Source: Rhodocyclaceae bacterium (GTDB lineage: Bacteria; Pseudomonadota; Gammaproteobacteria; Burkholderiales; Usitatibacteraceae). Taken from it: a DNA stretch of 64,000 nucleotides. The notes under the pieces are model-generated. The model was not told the DNA's origin, ran no database searches, and saw only the letters and a list, made by a program, of their open reading frames with translations. Position 1 is the first letter of the stretch. Each line of letters opens with the position of its first letter. The stretch lies in the NCBI GenBank assembly GCA_020247395.1, contig JADCJC010000010.1, forward strand, positions 1 to 64,000, written 5' to 3'. Positions 58,632 through 64,000 of this stretch are shown in pieces. A program made the position numbers and the translations under genes.

Positions 58632-60089
58632 ATGAACAGCAAACAAATCGATACCCTCACAACCGCGCGCGCCACGCTGCTTGCGCCGTATGGCTTGGCC
58701 GACGACTCAATTCGACGCATATTTGGCGAGATCTTTTGGCACGATGCCGATTACGCGGACCTTTACTTTCAATATACGCGAAGTGAAGGGTGGAGCATCG
58801 AGGAGAGCCGTGTCAAATCAGGAAGTTTCAACATTGACCAAGGTGTAGGGGTGCGCGTGGTGTCCGGCGAAAAGACGGCATTTGCTTACTCCGACGACAT
58901 CGGAATCGATAGTTTGATGGCGGCGGCGCATGCCACGCGCAGCATCGCTAGGGCGGCGCAAAGCGGTAACGCCGGACGCGTTGCCTCAGTACGCCAGTCA
59001 GCCGGACATTCTCTGTATCAGCCAAACGATCCCGTGTCGGGATACTCGGACGCGGAGAAAGTTCGCATTCTTGAGCGGCTGGAAAAATTTGCACGAGCCA
59101 GCGATCCGAGAGTTAAGGAAGTGATGGGGCGCCTGTCTGGTGAATATGAGGTGGTCCTGGTGGCAAGACATGACGGTCTACTGGCGGCTGATGTGCGACC
59201 ACTGGTACACATTGGAATCACCGTGATCGCTGAACAAAACGGGCGACGCGAACAGGGACATACTGGCGGCGGCGGGCGCTACGATTACAGCTATTTCACC
59301 GACGACGTGTTACGGACGATGGCGGAGTCTGGAGTGCGCGAGGCGCTCATCAATCTCGACGCTAGGCCGGCACCTGCCGGCCCCATGACGGTAGTACTCG
59401 GTGCCGGTTGGCCCGGCATTTTGCTGCACGAAGCGGTCGGCCACAGCCTCGAAGGTGACTTCAATCGTAAGGGTAGCTCGGTCTTTTCCAACCGCGTTGG
59501 CGAACGCATTGCCGCGTCTGGTGTGACGGTGATCGACGACGGTACGTTGCGGCATCGCCGCGGCTCACTGAACATCGATGATGAAGGTACGCCGACGCAG
59601 CGCAATGTATTGATTGAAGACGGTATCCTCAAGGGGTATATGCAGGATTCAATGAATGCCCGGCTGATGAATGTGCCGGTGACTGGTAACGCACGGCGCG
59701 AGTCGTATGCGCATATTCCGATGCCGCGTATGACCAACACCTATATGCTCAACGGTGATAGGGCTCCGGAGGAGATTATCGCCAGCGTCAAGCGCGGCCT
59801 ATACGCTGCAAATTTTGGCGGTGGGCAGGTTGATACGACGAGCGGCAAATTTGTTTTTTCCGCCTCAGAGGCCTACATGATCGAAGACGGCAAGATCACC
59901 TATCCGGTGGTCGGCGCGACATTAATTGGTAATGGTATCGAGTCGCTCAAACGGGTGACCATGATCGGCAACGATATGAAGCTCGATTCTGGCGTAGGCG
60001 TTTGCGGTAAGGAAGGCCAGAGCGTTCCCGTGGGAGTCGGACAGCCAACATTGCGCATTGAGGGGCTGACCGTCGGCGGTACGGCTTGA
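58632..60089 (+). CDS. tldD: Metalloprotease TldD
   Basis: Subunit of the TldD/TldE protease, which processes peptides such as microcin B17 or degrades CcdA in E. coli; 485 aa. The zinc motif [11 protein letters not shown] (HExxxH) is at about residue 265, and the family C-terminus [30 protein letters not shown] is intact. Its partner tldE/pmbA is not in the window. AAGGTAAG precedes the ATG. Confidence 0.95.
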   Translation: MNSKQIDTLTTARATLLAPYGLADDSIRRIFGEIFWHDADYADLYFQYTRSEGWSIEESRVKSGSFNIDQGVGVRVVSGEKTAFAYSDDIGIDSLMAAAHATRSIARAAQSGNAGRVASVRQSAGHSLYQPNDPVSGYSDAEKVRILERLEKFARASDPRVKEVMGRLSGEYEVVLVARHDGLLAADVRPLVHIGITVIAEQNGRREQGHTGGGGRYDYSYFTDDVLRTMAESGVREALINLDARPAPAGPMTVVLGAGWPGILLHEAVGHSLEGDFNRKGSSVFSNRVGERIAASGVTVIDDGTLRHRRGSLNIDDEGTPTQRNVLIEDGILKGYMQDSMNARLMNVPVTGNARRESYAHIPMPRMTNTYMLNGDRAPEEIIASVKRGLYAANFGGGQVDTTSGKFVFSASEAYMIEDGKITYPVVGATLIGNGIESLKRVTMIGNDMKLDSGVGVCGKEGQSVPVGVGQPTLRIEGLTVGGTA

Positions 60090-60122
60090 CAAATATGACC
60101 GGATTAGTGGTGCGTTGTTACC

Positions 60123-60647
60123 ATGGCTGACACTCAAGCTTTATTGGCACCGGCCCGCGTGCCGTTGAAGTTTCCGCCGCATTTCGCATGGACTGCGGTA
60201 GCGTTGGTGGTGGCGGAGAAGTTTGGCCTTCGGGGGTTGCGCATCTCCACCATGATTGGCGCGATGGTCGGTTATTTTTGGTGGCGTGGTTGCGGCGGTC
60301 TGGTTTGCATTGTTTTGTATGTGATGGCTGCGGCTACCGCAGTATTGGTGGTGCTCGTAGTTTGGACGGCTAAGGAATCTTTGGATCGATTTGCCAAAGA
60401 GCATGCGGACCGCGCTTGGTTGATTATTGACGTTGACGGAGTCGGTGGCGAAGCCGTACTGGCCGACGGTGAAAAACGCTTCAAGATGCCGTGGAATGAG
60501 TTTCGCCGGGTGAAGGAGCGATCCCGCTTTTGGCTACTCGAAACAAATTCGCGGAGCTGGATGGTGCTACCAACGACCCACTTCACGCCTGAAGCATGGG
60601 CCCAGATGCGCGCACATCGTCGCGATTTGCTTGTGCGGAAAGCGTAA
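60123..60647 (+). CDS. Hypothetical membrane protein with YcxB-like C-terminus
   Basis: 174 aa of unknown function. The N-terminal part is polar with a helical segment. Then one or two hydrophobic stretches appear at about residues 45-85 (STMIGAMVGYFWW, GGLVCIVLYVMAAATAVLVVLVVW). The cytoplasmic C-terminal domain has alternating strands and RSRFWLLETNSRSWMVLPTTHF, resembling YcxB-type domains. It lies 33 bp after tldD and may belong to the same unit. Confidence 0.6.
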   Translation: MADTQALLAPARVPLKFPPHFAWTAVALVVAEKFGLRGLRISTMIGAMVGYFWWRGCGGLVCIVLYVMAAATAVLVVLVVWTAKESLDRFAKEHADRAWLIIDVDGVGGEAVLADGEKRFKMPWNEFRRVKERSRFWLLETNSRSWMVLPTTHFTPEAWAQMRAHRRDLLVRKA

Positions 60648-60778
60648 GTCTGTGTCAGAGTTCGACGGCTGATGGCGACTGATAGCGATTGACGTGAAGC
60701 AAATTGTCTTTGGCCGGCCTATGAGTGTGGCAGCAACGGATTGATCGGCGGCCCGAACCGGATAACCCAGGAACGATT

Positions 60779-61324
60779 ATGAAGCGACGTAATTTTCTGA
60801 CCAATATGGCGGTAACCGCCGGAGGACTGACTGTGTTTAAGGATCTTTTTGCCCAGCGGATGGGCCCAAGTTCACCCGATGCGGCAACCGTCAGGACAGC
60901 GATGGCTCAGGCCGCAGGCCCGGTGCCTAAGTTTGACAAGTTGGAGCTGAGCAAGGATGAATGGAAGAAACGCCTGACGCCGGCGCAGTTTGATGTGTTG
61001 CGCAACGAGGGAACGGAGCGCGCCACCACCAGCCCACTTAATCACGAAAAGCGAAAGGGAGCGTTTCACTGCGCCGGATGTGACCATCCCTTGTTTACTT
61101 CAGAGATGAAATACGAAAGTGGCACCGGCTGGCCGAGTTTTTTCACTACCCTGCCGGGTGCGTTTGCCAAATCGACTGACTACAAACTGATTTACCCGCG
61201 TACTGAATACCATTGTGCACGTTGCGGCGGTCATCACGGACATGTGTTTAAGGATGGTCCCGCGCCAACCGGAGAGCGTTGGTGTAACAACGGTGTTGCC
61301 CTGGTTTTTAAGCCGTCGGCGTAG
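60779..61324 (+). CDS. msrB: Peptide-methionine (R)-S-oxide reductase with Tat signal
   Basis: Repairs the R form of methionine sulfoxide, 181 aa from ATG 60779. The start is chosen because it gives a twin-arginine signal (MKRRNFLTNMAVTAGGLTVF). The ORF track start at 60725 has no ribosome-binding site. The zinc Cys pairs are in CAGCDHPLF and CARCGGHHGHVF, the substrate site is GTGWPSF, and the catalytic Cys is in RWCNNGVAL. Most MsrB proteins are cytoplasmic; the signal predicts a periplasmic enzyme. A partner methionine sulfoxide reductase A is not nearby. Confidence 0.9.
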   Translation: MKRRNFLTNMAVTAGGLTVFKDLFAQRMGPSSPDAATVRTAMAQAAGPVPKFDKLELSKDEWKKRLTPAQFDVLRNEGTERATTSPLNHEKRKGAFHCAGCDHPLFTSEMKYESGTGWPSFFTTLPGAFAKSTDYKLIYPRTEYHCARCGGHHGHVFKDGPAPTGERWCNNGVALVFKPSA

Positions 61325-61329
61325 AAAAT

Positions 61330-61392
61330 AAAAGCCTAGTATTGGCCTGTGTTTTCAGCCATTTATGCTTGAAGATGCCCGTGAATAGGGGA
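61330..61392. repeat. Palindromic intergenic repeat, copy d
   Basis: AAAGCCTAGTATTGGCC...GTTTTCAGCC-atttat-GCTTGAAGATGCCCGTGAATAGGG. It aligns with the reverse complements of copies a and b. It lies just after the msrB stop and before the aro leader. Confidence 0.6.
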
Positions 61393-61438
61393 GTTTGTTA
61401 GTTCACCATTTTTGCAATTGCCCTGCTACTATTCGTTT

Positions 61439-61504
61439 ATGTATTTCCATGCAACTCTCTATTTTTGGTACTACTTTTCTAAGCCAAGGGCGGAGAAAGG
61501 GTAG
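61439..61504 (+). CDS. Aromatic-rich leader peptide of the DAHP synthase attenuator
   Basis: 21-codon ORF with eight aromatic residues. Residues 8-13 read YFWYYF, six aromatic codons in a row, preceded by MYF at the start. It ends 30 nt before an intrinsic terminator that precedes aroG. This is the layout of amino-acid attenuators, where ribosome stalling on scarce aromatic tRNAs prevents termination. No ribosome-binding site is visible before the ATG. A -10-like TACTAT (61427-61432) would put the transcript start almost at the ATG. An in-frame TTG at 61412 would add more Tyr and Phe codons (CYYSF). Confidence 0.6.
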   Translation: MYFHATLYFWYYFSKPRAEKG

Positions 61505-61534
61505 CGCGCATCACTCGCAAACCAGATTTCATAA

Positions 61535-61567
61535 AACCGCCGTCCCAACAACCGGCGGTTTTTTTTT
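61535..61567 (+). terminator. Attenuator terminator upstream of aroG
   Basis: Eight-base arms AACCGCCG and CGGCGGTT around a 10-nt loop, followed by seven T. GGCGG at 61488-61492, inside the leader reading frame, can pair with CCGCC of the left arm and would form an antiterminator. A ribosome at the leader stop would cover it; one stalled at the YFWYYF codons would leave it free. Confidence 0.75.
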
Positions 61568-61632
61568 GCTGGACGTTGATACCAGCATGTTTCACCCAGT
61601 CGTAGAACTCTCTATCTAATACGCCCGTTAAA

Positions 61633-62745
61633 ATGAAAAGCTCCTCACTCTCCCTCGTTGCCAGCAAAGCAGATACCGATATGCCCTACAACACCGACGA
61701 CCTACGAATTCGTGGCATCAGAGAACTGACGCCGCCAGCACATCTGATGCGTGAATTTCCTTGTACCGAGGCGGCCTCGGCGACGGTATTCAGGGCGCGT
61801 GAAGAAATTCACCGCATCATGCACCGCGGCGACTCGCGACTGTTAGTGATTGTCGGCCCCTGCTCGATTCATGATTACGACGCGGCAATCGACTACGCCC
61901 AACGTCTACAGGCACTTCGCTTGACGATGGAGGCCGACCTGACAATTGTGATGCGTGTTTACTTTGAAAAGCCGCGCACGACGGTGGGTTGGAAGGGGTT
62001 CATCAACGATCCCAATCTCGACGACAGTTACGATATCAATAAAGGTTTGCGGCAGGCACGCAAGCTGCTTCTCGACATAAATGAGTTAGGCCTTGCCGCA
62101 GCCACAGAATTTCTCGATTTGATCTCGCCGCAGTACCTTGCAGACTTGATCGCCTGGGGGGCGATCGGCGCACGCACCACGGAAAGCCAGTCCCATCGGC
62201 AACTCGCATCCGGTCTGTCATGCCCGGTCGGTTTCAAGAATGGCACCGACGGCAATATACGGATCGCGGTCGACGCGATTAAAGCGGCTTCCGCCCCGCA
62301 CCATTTCTTATCGGTGACCAAAGGTGGACACTCGGCCATTGTTTCGACCGCAGGCAACGAGGACTGCCACATTATTTTGCGTGGCGGGAAAGAGCCCAAT
62401 TTTGACGCCGCGAGTGTTGACGCAGCGTGTCAGGAACTCGGCAAGGCGGGACTTGCGCAGCGCGTGATGATCGATTTTTCGCATGCAAATTCGTCCAAGC
62501 AATACAGCAAGCAGATGGATGTTTCAACGGATGTCGCGCAGCAGGTTGCGGCGGGAGACAGCCGTATCGTGGGTGTTATGGTCGAGAGCCACATCAACGC
62601 GGGAAGACAAGACATCGTACCCGGAAAGCCCCTTGCTTATGGTGTGTCAGTGACCGACGCCTGTGTCGGCTGGGAAGACACCGAAAAACTATTGACGCAG
62701 CTCGCGCAGAGTGTTCGCGCCCGACGGCTGGCAAACGCAGAATAG
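61633..62745 (+). CDS. aroG: 3-deoxy-7-phosphoheptulonate synthase, AroG-type
   Basis: First enzyme of the shikimate pathway, condensing phosphoenolpyruvate and erythrose 4-phosphate; 370 aa, class I-alpha (E. coli AroG/F/H type). Metal ligands are visible: Cys in VIVGPCSIHD, His in DFSHANSSKQ, Glu in VMVESHINAG and Asp in VTDACVGWED. The substrate motif is FEKPRTTVGWKG. The E. coli AroG N-terminus aligns with ATG 61681 (MPYNTDDLRIRGIREL), so that start is possible. Enzymes of this type are normally feedback-inhibited by one aromatic amino acid; which one cannot be read here. An aromatic attenuator lies upstream. Confidence 0.93.
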   Translation: MKSSSLSLVASKADTDMPYNTDDLRIRGIRELTPPAHLMREFPCTEAASATVFRAREEIHRIMHRGDSRLLVIVGPCSIHDYDAAIDYAQRLQALRLTMEADLTIVMRVYFEKPRTTVGWKGFINDPNLDDSYDINKGLRQARKLLLDINELGLAAATEFLDLISPQYLADLIAWGAIGARTTESQSHRQLASGLSCPVGFKNGTDGNIRIAVDAIKAASAPHHFLSVTKGGHSAIVSTAGNEDCHIILRGGKEPNFDAASVDAACQELGKAGLAQRVMIDFSHANSSKQYSKQMDVSTDVAQQVAAGDSRIVGVMVESHINAGRQDIVPGKPLAYGVSVTDACVGWEDTEKLLTQLAQSVRARRLANAE

Positions 62746-62761
62746 AGAGAGTCAAGACAGT

Positions 62762-63697
62762 ATGGCCATTGAACTCAGGATACTGGGGCGTCACCAGATT
62801 GACGATCACAAGGTTGGATTTAGCTACAACGGTGTTGCCTTTGGCCAGAACACGCTGCATACGTTCGCTGGATTAAATGCCGTCGATACCCGCGAGTACG
62901 TTGAAGCCACCTTTGCATGTTTGCGTGAACATGGACAGCAGTGCGCGCGGATGGGGGCCTACAAGCCGCGTACCAGCCCGTACTCATTTCAAGGAATGGG
63001 CAAGGAGTGTCTGCCTTGGGTATTTGAGTTGGCTGGCAAATACGATATACGAGTGATTTCGATGGAGGTGACGCGTGAAGCGCACGTCGACGAAATCAAT
63101 GAGGCGCTTGAGATTACCGGTCGACCCACTGGTGTGATGCTGCAAATCGGCACTCGCAACACGCAGAACTTTGAGCTTCTGAAGGCGGTCGGTCGCCAGC
63201 ATGAGTTTCCAATTTTGCTAAAGCGCGGCTTCGGCATTACGCTTGACGAGTCGTTAATGGCAGCCGAGTACTGTGCTTCCGAAGGAAACACCAAAATTGT
63301 ATTTGGCCTTCGCGGCATGAAAACAAATTTTGGTGACCCGCACCGCAATCTCGTTGATTTTGCCCACGTGCCAGTGGTTCATCGGCTGACGCGCATGCCC
63401 GTTTGTGTTGACCCGTCACATTCAGTTGGTGCGCGGGGAGCCTCGCCAGACGGTATCCTCGACATTTTCCACGTCGCAGCGCAGGGTGTCATCGCCGGCG
63501 CGAATATGTTATTGGTAGATATGCATCCCGAACCGCGTAAGTCACTTGTCGATGCTGCGCAGGCGATTTCTCTCAGCGAGTTGTCATATTTTCTCGAAGA
63601 TGTTGCCATCGCACGCGAAGCCTATCTCCGGCGACTTGCGCTCACGGAACGAGTGACTCAGTCAGCAGAGAATACGCAGCAGCAGCGAGCCGCATGA
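62762..63697 (+). CDS. Atypical DAHP/KDO8P synthase superfamily protein
   Basis: 311 aa from ATG 62762; the ORF track start lies inside aroG. The erythrose-phosphate motif KPRTSPYSFQG and the later LQIGTRNTQNFELLK, PILLKRGF and VDPSHSVG place it with type I-beta DAHP synthases. However, the usual metal-Cys motif GPCxxES is replaced by AGLNAVDT, with Asn at the Cys position, and the Glu of the EVHP motif is Asp (VDMHPEP). Metal-independent KDO8P synthases also have Asn at that Cys position. It starts 16 bp after aroG and overlaps the btuF-like gene, so it is cotranscribed under the same attenuator. Activity as a DAHP synthase is uncertain. Confidence 0.75.
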   Translation: MAIELRILGRHQIDDHKVGFSYNGVAFGQNTLHTFAGLNAVDTREYVEATFACLREHGQQCARMGAYKPRTSPYSFQGMGKECLPWVFELAGKYDIRVISMEVTREAHVDEINEALEITGRPTGVMLQIGTRNTQNFELLKAVGRQHEFPILLKRGFGITLDESLMAAEYCASEGNTKIVFGLRGMKTNFGDPHRNLVDFAHVPVVHRLTRMPVCVDPSHSVGARGASPDGILDIFHVAAQGVIAGANMLLVDMHPEPRKSLVDAAQAISLSELSYFLEDVAIAREAYLRRLALTERVTQSAENTQQQRAA

Positions 63698-64000
63698 CTT
63701 CCCATCGAGCGGCTGGAAGACACAGATATGTGCTTTCCTCGGTGAGGCTGCTGTTTGTCGCCGCCGCGCTTTTATCTGGCGCAGCGATTAACGCCGCTGA
63801 GCCCGCGAAGCGTATTGCCGCGCTTGCCCCGTCCATAACAGAGCTGGTCTATGCCGCGGGTGCTGGCAAGAGTCTCGTCGCGGTTTCGGCATTCAGTGAC
63901 TATCCTGAAGCGGCGAGGCAACTGCCGCAAGTGGCGGATTTTGCCGGCATCAACCTTGAAGCATTGATTCGACTTAAGCCCGATCTTGTTCTGGTTTGGG
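63694..64000 (+). CDS. btuF: BtuF-like cobalamin/metal-chelate binding protein (3' truncated)
   Basis: Start of a periplasmic binding protein of the helical-backbone type that would deliver vitamin B12 or an iron chelate to an ABC importer. 102 codons are visible before the window ends. A signal peptide is present (about residues 18-35, VRLLFVAAALLSGAAINA, cleaved near AAEPAKR). The family motifs RIAALAPSITELVYAAGAGKSLVAVS and NLEALIRLKPDLVLVW match BtuF. The start overlaps the preceding stop (ATGA). The ligand cannot be decided from this part. Confidence 0.8.
   Translation, partial: MTSHRAAGRHRYVLSSVRLLFVAAALLSGAAINAAEPAKRIAALAPSITELVYAAGAGKSLVAVSAFSDYPEAARQLPQVADFAGINLEALIRLKPDLVLVW

Noticed and set aside
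61395-61619. 74-aa + strand ORF across the aroG leader
   Set aside because: Different frame from the aromatic leader, runs through the terminator hairpin and has no family resemblance.

Overview
The window reads as chromosomal DNA of a beta-proteobacterium. The evidence is gene order typical of that class (tpiA-secG-tRNA-Leu-nuoA..N, grpE-dnaK-dnaJ, hrcA/nadK/recN with hemH, and glnE-yhdP-nitrilase-tldD-aroG), a 14-gene nuo operon, and moderate-to-high GC. The genus cannot be named from the sequence. There is no prophage, transposase or CRISPR array. The genes I can recognise are mostly core functions.

Region 1 (1-14.8 kb) is a phosphate-starvation island. It holds the end of a phosphonate importer (phnD, phnE), the secreted phosphatases PhoD and PhoX, the high-affinity phosphate transporter pstSCAB, and a SixA-type phosphatase. 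It also holds two genes that fit phosphorus-sparing membrane lipid remodelling: a PlcP-like metallophosphoesterase and an OlsB-like ornithine acyltransferase. PhoB-box-like 7-N4-7 repeats precede pstS, phoX, a secreted cytochrome-like gene and plcP, with a weaker one before olsB. One more box sits before a gene-free stretch that ends in an intrinsic terminator and so predicts a small RNA of about 90 nt. For pstS, phoX, the cytochrome-like gene and the small RNA, a -10-like hexamer lies exactly 10 bp after the box.

Region 2 (14.8-18.2 kb) is a two-gene type I export system: an HlyD-like adaptor and an ABC transporter with an N-terminal C39 peptidase. I found no cognate precursor peptide.

Region 3 (18.4-37 kb) holds tpiA, secG, tRNA-Leu(GAG), the complete complex I operon, a Nudix hydrolase and glpD. 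Between nuoC and nuoD is a 45-codon ORF whose first residues copy the NuoD N-terminus.

Region 4 (37-38.3 kb) is a decayed stretch with a truncated lipoprotein and a response-regulator remnant. Region 5 (38.3-53.4 kb) holds the heat-shock genes with two clear sigma-32 promoters, a DUF1631 protein, hemH, hrcA, nadK, recN and glnE.

Region 6 (53.5-64 kb) holds yhdP, a nitrilase-family hydrolase, tldD, a Tat-exported MsrB, two adjacent DAHP-synthase-superfamily genes and the start of a btuF-like gene. The first DAHP synthase gene is preceded by what looks like a classical transcription attenuator, with a leader peptide containing six consecutive aromatic codons. The second lacks the usual metal-binding Cys. 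A palindromic repeat family of about 50-60 bp recurs at least four times in intergenic DNA across the window.
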